From Centroberyx gerrardi (taxonomy: Eukaryota > Chordata > Actinopteri > Beryciformes > Berycidae), in NCBI RefSeq assembly GCF_048128805.1, contig NC_136002.1, positions 25,065,102 through 25,129,101 of the forward strand: a DNA stretch of 64,000 nt, in the 5' to 3' direction. A program made the position numbers and the translations under genes. The stretch's first letter is position 1. Each line of letters opens with the position of its first letter. Below the pieces are notes generated by a model that ran no database searches, had not been told where the DNA came from, and saw only the letters and a program-made list of their open reading frames with translations. Below, one piece after another: positions 35,601-46,330 of this stretch.

Positions 35601-38600
35601 TTTTGTCCTACACCGTCCACAGAGCATTATGTGACACCCCAGGCGTGGATCCTAAACTGATCAGCGAGGAGTGGGTGTACAATCACTACCGGTGGATAGT
35701 GTGGAAGCAGGCCTCCATGGAAAGATCTTTTCCGGCAACAATGGGCAGTCTCTGTCTCAACCCAGAGCAAGTTCTCCTACAACTCAAGTACAGGTATGTA
35801 TGATTCAAGTTCAGTATGTAGTTGTAGTAGTAGAATTAGTATGATTTATTTATGATTTATGATGGCATAGTCCGATGTCCTCTATAGTCACCATTTATGG
35901 GTTCGTACATGATTCTTTTGACTTCTGAATTGGGCTTCTGTATGAATGCTCCCCTTGGAAAAAAGTTTCATCATGGGTTTACAAGACACATCCATACATT
36001 TTGTTGCAAAATGCGTGTGTAACAAGCATATTCCTAAACAAACTCTGGTATCATACATAGCATATTGACATTTTGCATAGGCTTCACAAATAGTTTTCCA
36101 CATAGAATCCACCTTTTCTTAAACATATCTCAAGTCTTTTATAAGCATATAACAAAAAGAAATTAAAGTCATTTTGCTATAATAAAGTACACTTTTTGGC
36201 TCATCATATAAAGAACAGTAGTATTCGTCATTCAATGAAATTTGATAATCTGATAGTATCAATGTTTGTTTGGCAAAAAAACATTTACAGTGTTTGTGTT
36301 TTATTCTTATACGTGTTTGTTTATTTTGTCAGATATGATGTAGAGGTGGACCACAGCCGCAGGCCGGCTCTGAGAAAGATCATGGAAAAGGACGACACGG
36401 CAGTCAAAACCCTGGTTCTCTGTGTTAGCGGAGTCGTCTCCAGGGGTCACGACCCGACCAGACAGAGTCGGAGTGACGTCAAGACCCCACAAGGTGCTGA
36501 TTCCAAGGTTGAGAACCCAGTTGCAGTCGTTTGGTTAACAGATGGATGGTATGCCATTAAAGCCCAGCTGGATGTCCCGTTGACTGCCATGCTTCACAAG
36601 GGTCGACTGGCCGTTGGTGGGAAGTTGATCATCCATGGAGCCGAGCTGATGGGATCCCAAGATGCCTGCTCGCCTCTAGAGGCACCTGAATCTATCATGT
36701 TAAAGGTACTGTCCCAAGCAACCCAACCAAATAATACACAAGTTGCTCTACCTATCCACACAGACCAAGATAACAAGCTGACTTATCAATTTTGTTTTAA
36801 GATTTGTGCCAATAGCAGCAGACCAGCGCGATGGGATACTAAGCTAGGATTTCACAGGGATCCCCGGCCATTCCTGCTCCCTGTCTCCTGTTTGTACAGC
36901 AATGGCGGGTCAGTAGGATGTGTGGACATTGTCATACTGAGAAGCTACCCCACACAGGTGCGTTTAGTGTTGTTGCATCAGTATACTGTGACTCCTGGCT
37001 GTTAATTTTATGATGGTTTTTGACAGTGTGCTTGTAATTTCTTCCCAGTGGATGGAGAGGAAACCAGATGGAGGCTTTGCGTTCCGTTGTGACCGTGCAG
37101 AGGAGAAGGAGGCGAGACGCTACAACAACAGCAAGCACAAAGCTATGGAGATCCTTTTTGCCAAGATTCAGGCTGAATTTGAAAAGGAGGAGAAAGGTAG
37201 GGCATGTATTTTAATTGTGCGTGTCAAGTATTGGCTAAAATGGAATTGGTTTTAACAAGTTATGATCTTCTAGGTAATAACAAACCTCGAGGTAGAAGAC
37301 GGACCCTCAGTCGTCAGGATGTTGAGAGTCTGCAGGATGGAGAGGAGCTGCATGAAGCGGTGGAGAATGACCCACTTTACCTGGAGGTGATGAGAGACTC
37401 TGACCTGACATGCACTGGGTTTCTCAGTAAACAAAATAACTTGTTGCACCCTATTGCTCTGGAATTTTAATCGCGTACCAATTTTTCTTTTTTTTTCTTT
37501 TGTGTCCAAGGCTCATTTGAGTGAACAACAGTTGGAGACTCTACATACCTACAGGCGCTCTCTGGTAGAGAAAAGGCAGGCGGAACTGCAGGAACGGTAC
37601 CGTCGAGCCCTGGAGAACGCACAGGAGGGCGATGGGAGCTGTCCCAAACGAGACGTGACCCCTGTTTGGAAACTCTGCATCGCTGACTCCAGGGACCAAC
37701 TTGGCACGAGTGGTATGTCTTCATGTTTCTATTCAGCTATATACTAATAATGACTTGTTCTCTTATTCTCTAGTGTAAGCCTTGCCATTAGGTTCTCTGT
37801 CTATATTCCATATATTGATGGACCTTTTCTCCTGCTTTCAGTTCACCTACTGAACCTTTGGCGACCTTCCACCGATCTGCAGTCTTTGCTGAAGGAAGGA
37901 TGTCGATACAGGGTCTATAACCTCACCGCTTCTGATGGAAAGAAACGAGCTGGTATCGCAGCTGTTCAGTTCACTGCCACGAAGAAAACACAGTTTCAGG
38001 ACCTACAGGTACTATAAAAACAAACTACCTGTGGCACACACATATTCTGCATATAGAACTATGCATACTGTATGTTTATGTAAAGAGAAAGACATTTTCT
38101 CAGATGTATTATTTGTTTTATCATTCAGGCCTCCCAGGAATGGTTATCAGTGCATTTCCAGCCTAGGATATCTGCCAATTTTCTTGATCTTCGAAGTCCA
38201 GAATTCCACCCACTGTGTGGAGAGGTTGATCTTGTTGGATATATCATCTCTATCATAGATGGACAGGGTAGGTGTTTTTTGTTTTTCTTCAGTTGCTGTC
38301 CTTACTGCATCGTTTATTGAAAGGTTTACTGTATTGTTTATTGAAATGTTGTGTGACCGCTTTTGAATACAGGTTCCTTCCCTGTGTTGTACCTGGTTGA
38401 TGGGAAGCTGAACTTTGTGAAAGTGCGCTGTTGCACCAGCTTGGCTCAGTCTGGCTTGGAAGACATGGTGAAGCCACTGGTACTCTTGGCTCTGAGCAAC
38501 CTTCAGCTGGGAGCTCAGTCCTCATCTCCCATTCCTGTCCTGTATGCTGGAGATCTGACCCTGTTCTCCACAAACCCCAAGGAAGTACATCTACAGGAAG

Positions 38601-40297
38601 CCTTCACCCAACTCAGAAACCTGGTCCAGGTATAATATAGTCCAAGAATTGTAAAGCTACCATTATGTTTGTTATTTCAATGCAATCTTTACCATCCACT
38701 GATTGTAGGACACATTAACTGGTAGGGCTGGATGCTCCAAGTCAGATTTTACTTGCACCTTTTGAGCCTGAGTTTTTCCTGAAGTGATCAGGATCGCATT
38801 AGCTGATTCAGTCCAGCTATTTTTATGCAAATTTTGATGCATCAAATTAGAAATGCGAGTGGAAATGGCAGAATTTCCTCAATATCACAGAAAAAGATTT
38901 TGCGCTCACACTTTGCAGCCAAATGCTGTCAAAAATATCTATCCATCATGGCCGCCAGAAATAGTATAAGAAGTAATAAGTAATAAGTAATAAGACGCCC
39001 ATCTGGGTTGTATGGCCATTAGATTGTGTATTAATATATTGCACAAGTGCATTTCTTTCTGTTCTTTTTTTTGCCCTCAGCCAGCATGAAGTATGGTCAG
39101 CATTAACATTAGAACAATAACAACTTTCTCAATATTAATCAGCTGTTGAAAGACTTTTTCCAGTTTCTTGCAGAGTTGTTTTTTTCTGACATAGCTGTTA
39201 CAATAAGGGGCCTATTTATTTGCCATGAGATGTGTCATGGTGAACTTCACTTGACAGTTGAATGGAAACATCTACCATGATCAGAATCCTATATAGCCCG
39301 TACGCAATCCTGTTACAATTTGCATATATAGCCATGAGACACATAATGGACATTTTCAGGTCAGGTTTGAATGCCCAGATATGTGATGCACTCATGGTCT
39401 CTCAAATCAAAAGATCAAAAGATCTCAAAATTATTGTTGAGGCACCCAGAGATAGTTGAAGGGTTAAGTGTACAACTTCTGGGCCTACATGTGTGCCTGG
39501 GATGGAACCCACCAGAGCTTTCTTTCCTGTTTCCCCCTCCCAAAGTCTAAATAAAGAATAAAAAGTGTTGAAATAACAAGCGTGACCATAACTTAACCAA
39601 ATGTGTTTTTAATCCTATTTTCAATGGTGAAATAAAAGGCTACAGAAAGAAAGCTGACTGTATAGTTTTCATCGTGTGATTTCAGGGTCAGGAGAACTTC
39701 TTTACAGTTGCTGAGGAGAGACTTTCACATTTCGTCCAGTCTGACGGCCGGAGCTCCGTCTCTTCTCCAGCTCTGCACCCGAGAACTATGGGCTGTAGAA
39801 CGGACACAAGACAAGACACAAGGACCTGCGTGAGTTTTTGTAAAATGTATTCACTGTGGTATATTTGAGGCTGTTCATTGCGTTTGCTCTATGTTACCAC
39901 TTCATGTTGCTGAACATTTGTGTTTTCTGTCCTGCAGGTGACAGCTCAGCAGCCAATCAGAAGCTTTGGATCCTTCACGCCTCTGAGCAGGAACCCCCCT
40001 CCAGCAAACTCTTCAGCGGAGAAAGACCCGAAAAGCCTGAAGAGAAGAAGAGCTCTGGACTATCTGTCTCGTATCCCCACTCCACCGCCGCTCTGCCACC
40101 AGGCCACAACGGCCTCTCCGTGTGTAAATAAGACATTCAACCCCCCTCGGAGGTCTGGGACACCTAGCACTTTAAAAACTGTACAGACTCCGGCTCTCAA
40201 ATCTGTCGTTGCACCCGTTGAAGATGAATGGGTGAACGATGAAGAACTGGCTATGATTGATACTCAGGCATTGCATGTTGCCGATTTAAGTAGATAG
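26637..40297 (+). CDS. brca2: BRCA2, complete, 26 coding exons, 2750 aa
   Basis: BRCA2 loads RAD51 on single-stranded DNA during homologous recombination and protects stalled forks. Coding exons: 26637-26691, 26869-27099, 27310-27370, 27868-27917, 28007-28035, 28177-28288, 28396-28451, 28954-29032, 29182-29874, 30035-33655, 34020-34118, 34213-34282, 34372-34859, 34945-35135, 35311-35498, 35623-35793, 36333-36705, 36802-36957, 37049-37196, 37274-37386, 37511-37712, 37842-38008, 38129-38267, 38373-38629, 39686-39829, 39938-40297. The sum is 8253 bases with every phase consistent, and the layout equals human exons 2-27. Features: PALB2-binding [13 protein letters not shown] (about residues 18-30), eight BRC repeats (about 727-1540), helical/OB1/tower/OB2/OB3 DNA-binding domain (about 1910-2610), and a C-terminal RAD51 motif FNPPRRSG (about 2698). 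The human protein is 3418 aa; the shortening is in the loosely conserved parts. One intron (after 35135) has a GC donor. Confidence 0.96.
26869..27099 (+). other. brca2: brca2 exon 3: PALB2-binding segment
   Basis: The exon opens with [13 protein letters not shown], matching human LGPISLNWFEEL, whose tryptophan (W31) docks into the PALB2 WD40 propeller. The tryptophan is kept. Confidence 0.9.
30035..33655 (+). other. brca2: brca2 exon 11: 3.6-kb exon carrying the BRC repeats
   Basis: One continuous 3621-base exon bounded by TTTCAG and ACTG|GTAAGT. It holds all eight BRC-like repeats: 30847-30942, 31555-31650, 31981-32070, 32410-32508, 32602-32697, 32758-32850, 32935-33030, 33199-33288. Each carries the RAD51-contacting FxxA motif (FKTA, FQTA, FQMA, FCTA, FQTA, FFAA, FTTA, FSTA). 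Repeats 4-7 are tightly spaced. The eighth has lost the second, LFDE-like half. Confidence 0.92.
33981..34002. repeat. (CTTT)n microsatellite in a brca2 intron
   Basis: Five CTTT units form part of the polypyrimidine stretch upstream of the acceptor at 34019. Length variation here could alter the tract, but no effect is claimed. Confidence 0.8.
35136..35310 (+). other. brca2: GC-AG intron of brca2
   Basis: The only phase-compatible junction that preserves the conserved Gln|Leu-Tyr boundary is CAG|GCAAGG at 35135/35136 joined to TTTTTCAG|CTGTAT. GC donors normally have a strong match elsewhere, and CAG|GCAAG fits. Reading through would stop after 11 codons (TGA at 35163-35165). Confidence 0.8.
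35311..38629 (+). other. brca2: brca2 exons for the DNA-binding domain (helical, OB folds, tower)
   Basis: [49 protein letters not shown] and VGCVDIVI are near-identical to human helical-OB1 sequence. The tower follows from 37049 (W-M-E-R-K...) and is charged and helical, and OB2/OB3 run from 37842. DSS1 binds this region in other vertebrates. Human exon 16-25 boundaries are preserved. Confidence 0.9.
38965..38993. repeat. Short TAATAAG tandem repeat in a brca2 intron
   Basis: AGTAATAAGTAATAAG-type units repeat three times. They lie in the 1056-base intron between exons ending at 38629 and starting at 39686, which shows no other recognisable feature. Confidence 0.7.
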
Positions 40298-40430
40298 ATT
40301 GTATGATGATGATGAATGTGCTGTGACTTGTAAAAAAAAAATCTTGTCAAATGAGTGACTGTGAAGTTCTGTTGTTGTTTTTGTATTTTCACTGGTCAAT
40401 TGTCACATTAAAAGTAAAATTCATTTCATC
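40298..40430 (+). other. brca2: brca2 3'UTR with poly(A) signal
   Basis: A short A/T-rich tail follows the TAG stop at 40295-40297. ATTAAA at 40407-40412 is the best poly(A) signal. The TE-rich spacer after it leads to the next promoter. Confidence 0.55.
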
Positions 40431-40556
40431 ACTCCATACTGCTCTATATTCTTTTTTTTACCTGTAACATCAAATTAATGAAATTTAGTACCAATTTCAG
40501 AAAATATGTTTATGCAATATTTTATATTTATTATATTATATATTATAAAATATATA

Positions 40557-40920
40557 CACTACCAGCCAAAAGTTTGGACGCACATTTTTCTTTATTTTTA
40601 CTATTTTCACATTTTAGAATAATAGTAAAGACATCGAAACTACAAAATAACACCAATGGAATTATGCAGTGACCAAAAAAGTGCTAAACAAATCAAAAGT
40701 ATCTTATATTTTAGATTATTTAAAGTAGCTGCCCTTTGCCTTGATGGAAAGGCAAAGGCTTTGGAAAGAAATTCATACATGGGCATCAACTTCACCATTT
40801 ATATTTGCCTAAAAATAAATTTCAAGCATTTAAGCATAAGCCTTTAGATCAAAATGGCTTTGAGATAATGAAAAACATAGTACTTTAAATCAGGTGTGTC
40901 CAAACGTTTGACTGGTTGTG
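40557..40920. mobile_element. Tc1/mariner-like miniature element, copy 1
   Basis: The left end CACTACCAGCCAAAAGTTTG and the right end CAAACGTTTGACTGGTTGTG are imperfect inverted repeats flanked by TA (40555-40556 and 40921-40922), the Tc1 target duplication. The interior (with GCCCTTTGCCTTGATGGAAA) has no transposase frame. It is about 80-90% alike to copy 2 at 60617-60961 by eye. It fills the spacer between brca2 and n4bp2l2. Confidence 0.88.
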
Positions 40921-41034
40921 TATATTATTATATTATATATTATATTGTATGGACATGAATCAGAACGGTTGCCATACCGTCGGTTGATCGGTGGGTGGCG
41001 ACAACGTCAATTTTGACCTGTCGTTAGGTTACGA

Positions 41035-41158
41035 AGAAGAATGACGTCACTTCCGTAAACACAAGGCGCACGAAATGTGGAGGTAGCATCGCATGCCGGG
41101 TGTTCGTTGTTTCTGTCATTTTCACACTTTTATCGTTACTTCAGCCCGAAGGGATACA
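41035..41158 (+). promoter_or_regulatory. n4bp2l2: n4bp2l2 promoter and first exon
   Basis: A perfect palindromic CRE/ATF site TGACGTCA lies at 41042-41049, followed at once by CTTCCG (ETS-like on the other strand). A donor TACA|GTAAGC at 41158/41159 ends the leader exon, which splices to the acceptor ATGTAG at 41380. An ATG at 41093 is open to the end of the exon and in frame with the main start, but its context is weak (C at -3). The transcription start is not determined. Confidence 0.6.
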
Positions 41159-41380
41159 GTAAGCATACATTATTAGCTATGTTTATGTATGTTACGTTCT
41201 AGTTATAAATTATGTAACGTCACACATACTGTCACCTTTTCGGTGTAATTTTGTGATTAGCTTAAGCTAACAGTCTTTACTTTCGTTTTTGGACCGTTAA
41301 ACTACAGCATACTAGGGGGTTCTTGCTTGCTAGGGCTTATACGATATTATTAACCAGAATTTTCCTCCTATCCCATGTAG

Positions 41381-43676
41381 ATGTCTCATGGTGATTTCTC
41401 CTGTACATCTCATTATGGAGAAAAAACATTCGTGGTAGATTCATTGAAGAAGAGTCAAAGTACAAAAGACTGTGGAGATGAATCTGCTGACAAAAACACA
41501 AAACAAAAGAGAAGCGACTCTAGCAGTGTCAGGGAGCGTGTTTTAAAGCATGTAGGATCCACCAGCACCTCCTTCATCGGCCCACCATGTCGTCCAGAAA
41601 CAGTCACAGTCAAGCCCGACATTGAAGATACACTGAGTGAGTTTTACAAAGAGCTTGAGAAGACTGATTCAGTTGATGGTACTTATGAAGACGCAGGTTT
41701 TGTTCAACCATCCAAACATGTCACAACACCTACGAGCAAAGAGATGCTGCACACAAGCTTGGAGAAAAATGGTAACATGACCAGATCTTCAGACACAGAT
41801 GGTTACCAGAAAAGCATTGAACAGAAACACCCATCTTGGCAACACTGGTATCAAAATGAGCCATACCACCCGAGGAGACCGAGGTCAGATATGGACCTGA
41901 TCTCTGGTAGGGCTGGTCCCACCCAGGATCACTGGCGTCATCCTCCACCATTCAAGAGACCGCCATCCCCCAGATTTCAAAGACCCCCATACGGTCACCC
42001 ACCACCTCCATCTGCTTTCCCCAGTCCGCAAGACTCGTTCCCACACATGAATCAACACTGGAGGGGTTCTGGCAGGACAAACCAGTATCAAGAGGAATTG
42101 CATTTTCCACGAGTTGGCAGGTTTCCACCACCTGATGAATGTAGTCACCACTTTGCCAGGGACAGACAGGGTTATAACTATGACACTGAGCCAAATGTCA
42201 ATGTTGGCTGGTCTGCTAATGCACATGAAGGATGGTCTCAACACGATTCTGACTGGCAGCAGAGAGCTGATGCAGAAAATGAACTGCGTGAGCAGCAGGG
42301 CCGGCGGCAGCCTGCTGATAAAGCACATGTCCACGATTCATCCTTGGTACTGATCTTGATGAGGGGATTACCAGGCTCTGGGAAATCAACACGGGCTAAG
42401 TAAGTCTGTGCACAATCTCAGAAGTACATGGTTTAAGTCAGCAAAGTCGTAAAAATGAGTTTATTGTCAGCTTAAAAGTGTTGCTTCTGATCTAAAACGG
42501 TTTCCAAGCCTATATGGTATGCATTGTCTTTTATTTATTCAAATTACTCTTTTATTTCTCACAGGGAATTGCTGTCCACCGGTCCCAGTGGGTTAATATT
42601 GAGCACAGACGACTACTTCGCTCAGAAACATGGCTACCTCTATGACCCAAGCCTGCTTGGAGCGGCACACGAATGGAACCAGAGCCGAGGTAATATCTCA
42701 TGAAATCCCGAGATTAGCTAAACGGTTTGGATAAAATGTATAAATATTTGCATTGCATCATCACAACGTCAGAATTCAGTCAGGACACTCTTCATTTAAG
42801 TTTTGTTACACTGAGGGTTTTTTCACCCATATTAGATGAAGAGTTAAGATGGTCTCAGCTAAACCAACTTTCCCGGTGGGAAAGTGAAGGAGTAACATAA
42901 TCCCTTCCCACAAAAACTACCATTTAGGTGCCTTTGAGCAAGGCATTTAATCACCATTTGCTCCAGTGGGAGCAATGCTAAAAAAAATAAAGAGCATGCA
43001 TTATCAGTGGATAGATAAATGTTTAAAAAATGTGGTTTGAAACAGTATATGACTTTCAGCGTCCTGTCAGAACTTGGTTCAACCTTTTTTTTTTTTTTCT
43101 TAATCTTCTTTCAGCCAAAGAAGCCATGCATCAAGGCCGCTCTCCCATAATTATTGACAACACAAACATCCAAGCTTGGGAAATGAAGCCATACGTCCAA
43201 ATGGTGGGTGCTTCTTTTACACATTAATGAGTATTTAGTTGCAGTATTTTAAATTACCACACCAGCCGCATAGGACCCAATGAAAAATGTCTAAATTGTT
43301 ACAGGCCTTGGAGAGAAGATACACAATCCACTTTCATGAACCTGACACCAGATGGAAGTTTGATCCTTTTGAGTTGGAGAAGTATGTTTTTTTTATTTCT
43401 AATTATTTGTATGTTATATTTACATAACATGACAGTACAGATCTTGAAAAATCAATATCACAAGAACGTCACATCCTAATAACACACCCTACATGTGTTC
43501 CCTCCAGGAGGAACAAGCATGGCGTGCCTCAGGAGAAAATCGCTCAGATGTTGGATCGCTTTTCATCTCCCGTATCTGTGGACGTTGTCATGAGTTCACA
43601 AGAGCCGCAGCGTGTGAACCCGAGACATCGACCAGAGCAACGACAGATGAGGAGGAACAAGCGTCATTTCCGCTAA
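41381..43676 (+). CDS. n4bp2l2: NEDD4-binding protein 2-like 2, 492 aa, 5 coding exons
   Basis: Exons 41381-42399, 42565-42689, 43115-43203, 43305-43381 and 43508-43676 join in phase with GT-AG ends. The N-terminal half is disordered, Pro/His/Arg-rich, and contains a S-F-I-G-P-P segment followed by an acidic FYKELEK helix, as in vertebrate N4BP2L2. The C-terminal domain is an AAA_33-type P-loop kinase-like fold: Walker [10 protein letters not shown] at residues 329-337, then [45 protein letters not shown] and the K-I-A-Q-M-L-D-R-F end. It may bind nucleotide; its biochemical role is poorly known, and mammalian work links it to neutrophil transcription. The position next to brca2 agrees with mammals. 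The start ATG is the first base of its exon, with A at -3 after splicing. N4BP2L1 is the alternative but lacks the long N-terminal part. Confidence 0.9.
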
Positions 43677-44650
43677 TTTCTACCAGGTTTCAACCAGCCA
43701 AATAATTTGCCTTGAAGAACAACAGATTTGCAATGATGTACATATTACCAGCATTTTCTACTTGACCTTTAATATATTTGTTCTATACTGTAAATTTATG
43801 TAAAAGAGAAGTTGAATATATTTTACTATAGAACTTTGGGATTTTTCAATTTTCATGTCCAACTTTTTTGAGAATTTTGCCATGAAAAAGAGATGAATTT
43901 TAATTATTTTGCTTTTTGTATTCAACTGACCAAATGTTATTTCAATGCTGTCGTTCAGCAGGTGTTTATGTTCAATATACAGAAATATACAAAGCCAAGA
44001 AGTTGTCCTCTGTTCTCTCTCTCTTGTTAGATTCTGGTCTCAATCAGTTATCAGTTGGTTGCTCACATTGTTTACTTGTGATTCCTTGAAATGAGCAGAG
44101 CAACTGCAATAATTCACAGTTGTGGTAAACCGCAAGTTTCACAGCCAAGTTTACCATTTTGGTTTGTTGTGTGCAAACATGTTTCCACTCTGGAGCAAAG
44201 GAAATGTATGTTGTTTCTTCCTCATACCTGCAAGGGGCACCAGAATACAATTTTACATTACAGTCTCCTAGAATGTGTCAACTTTGGATTTGTGCGTTTT
44301 GTGTTACACTAATCCAAATTGTTTAGCTGGTGAGCTCCGTCCTCAGGGGACTTGTTGTGTGTTGTATCATCTAAACAGCTGTATGGTTCCTGCCAGTGGA
44401 CAAAATGTTATGTTCTCCTTTGTATGACTACTTCCATGAAAGTGCTGCATGAATATTGTAGCATACAGATTAATTTTTTTACTCTGGTGTCTCCAATTTG
44501 GTGACATTATTTTCCTCCACAAATTGTGTGATTCTCTGGGGAAATGAAATTCATGTATGGCAGATAGGCACCGTCACAGCTGAACTACCATGCAGAGATG
44601 ACATTCGTTTATTTTACAATATTTCTTAATAAAATGACTGTGTTTCTAAT
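43677..44650 (+). other. n4bp2l2: n4bp2l2 3'UTR with poly(A) signal
   Basis: AATAAA at 44628-44633 is the first convincing signal after the stop at 43674-43676. No coding frame is recognisable in between. Confidence 0.5.
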
Positions 44651-45956
44651 TTATTCCTTTTTAGTTGTGTGCAGAAGTGTAACAGCAAAAGCCCTGAAGA
44701 GAACTCATCAAGAAATAGTAAATTAGTCTATAAAATAAATGTAAACTGTGCTCAGTCTTGGTAAATAGACAAAACCTCTCATGATACTATTGGGCGTAGA
44801 CAGGATTAGCCCACTACACACTACACCTGCAGCAAGACACTCTGGGAAAAGAGGTATAGAGACCTTTCAGAGCCAAAAAGCTCTGCTGTAGAATAACAGT
44901 GGCTGTGTAGAGGGCCGTGTCTGAGAACATTCATTATTGTATCCCAAAGGAAATCACATTGTGTACCAGCATATTCCCTCCAGTGTTCATTAAACCGGCA
45001 CAGAAAGGTGCTGTTTTGCTGCCTTCATCAGAGTCTCTGTGTTTTCCAATCAGCAGAGCCCTGTCTTTGTTGAGCGTTAAAGGGCCTGCAATTATTTTTT
45101 CCCTTGACCTCACACTATTTTTGCACCCAAACAGCGTCTATTTGGGCTGGAATATGCAATGCAGTCTGGGATACTGCACAGTAAAAAACAACAGAAAATG
45201 TATGTACATGGCTATGCTATATGGTGCATACATGATTAATATGGTATTTTTTATGGCCTTATTACACTGTAGTGTGTCATGATTTTTGGTAAAATTGAGA
45301 ATTTTTGGAGCAGCTTTGTGTGAAAGATCTACCTTTCCTGTTCTCTGCTGCGCTCCATCCCTCATTATGTGGACTGCACTGTTGCATGTTAAAAATAGCA
45401 CAAGTGGAGAACATCCAAAATCGGATGTGCAACAACTTGGACTTTTTTCTTTTTTTTTTTAAACCAAGCAAGTCCTGAATCTGGGCAAAGACATGATCCT
45501 GAAGCCGTATGACACTGACAGTTAGTGCAGGACACAGGCTTCAAATACTTGATTTGGCAGCATCATAATATGCAGTTAATGTTTAGTCTGCAGTGAATGT
45601 AAACATGACCGAAGAACCTTTTCAAGTTTCAGAAGAATATCAGCGTCATCTGGTGTTTCAGAAGTTGATTTGGTCAGAGTCCAGCATGATACTCTTGACT
45701 CACATGAGTAATGATGTAGACTGCAGTATATCTTGTGCTTTTATTCTCAGCTTCCTATCTTTTTCCTGGAGGTTTATTAACACATCGCTGCCCTTGTTCT
45801 ACAGTATCCAGTGCCTGCCGACCTGCAAGCCAACCTTTAGCAGTCCAGGGGATAATGTTGATTCCACGGTTACTTCTGCAGTAAAAAGGTGTATGAAGGG
45901 CCCAAACATCCTTGACTAAGGAGAATCTGTACAGAATAACCTGAACAGTGTAGATG

Positions 45957-46330
45957 TTGGGCAGTAACAGAGTACATGTATGGTTTGTGTGGGGTTGCAG
46001 TAATCTAATAACAAAGATCTAATTGTGCTCTAGTCTGTTACAGTGACTGGAAAATAAATACTGTATAATCCGATTACAGGTGCTGTTGATGGAAATAGAT
46101 TACTGTTGAATTACTCAGATATTTGAAACAAAGAAAGGGGCATTTTAAATTTGGACATTACACACATATTATACACGTATTAAAATAATGGTTGATAATA
46201 ACTCCAATCTTAATGAGACTGTTCCAATTACAGCCTGTGAATTGGAATAATCCATTACAGTCTACAATTGGATTAATTCTGACATAGCAACTATAATCTG
46301 TAATGAATTACATTTTGGTAATAGCCAATT
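45957..46330. mobile_element. Possible miniature DNA element
   Basis: TTGGGCAGTAACAGAGTACA at the left and the reverse complement of GGTAATAGCCAA at the right form a loose inverted pair. The interior has GTAATCTAATAAC, ATAATCCGATTACAG and AATGAATTACATT, the alternating TAATC/GATTA pattern of common fish miniature elements. Target duplications were not resolved. Confidence 0.4.

Noticed and set aside
41885-42334. A 149-codon minus-strand frame
   Set aside because: It is antisense to the proline-rich first coding exon of n4bp2l2, where Pro/His codons leave the opposite strand open by composition.
44917-45919. Open frames of 87-121 codons in the gene-poor interval
   Set aside because: They are AT-rich, overlap on both strands, lack family motifs and lack splice or promoter context; they are expected by chance.
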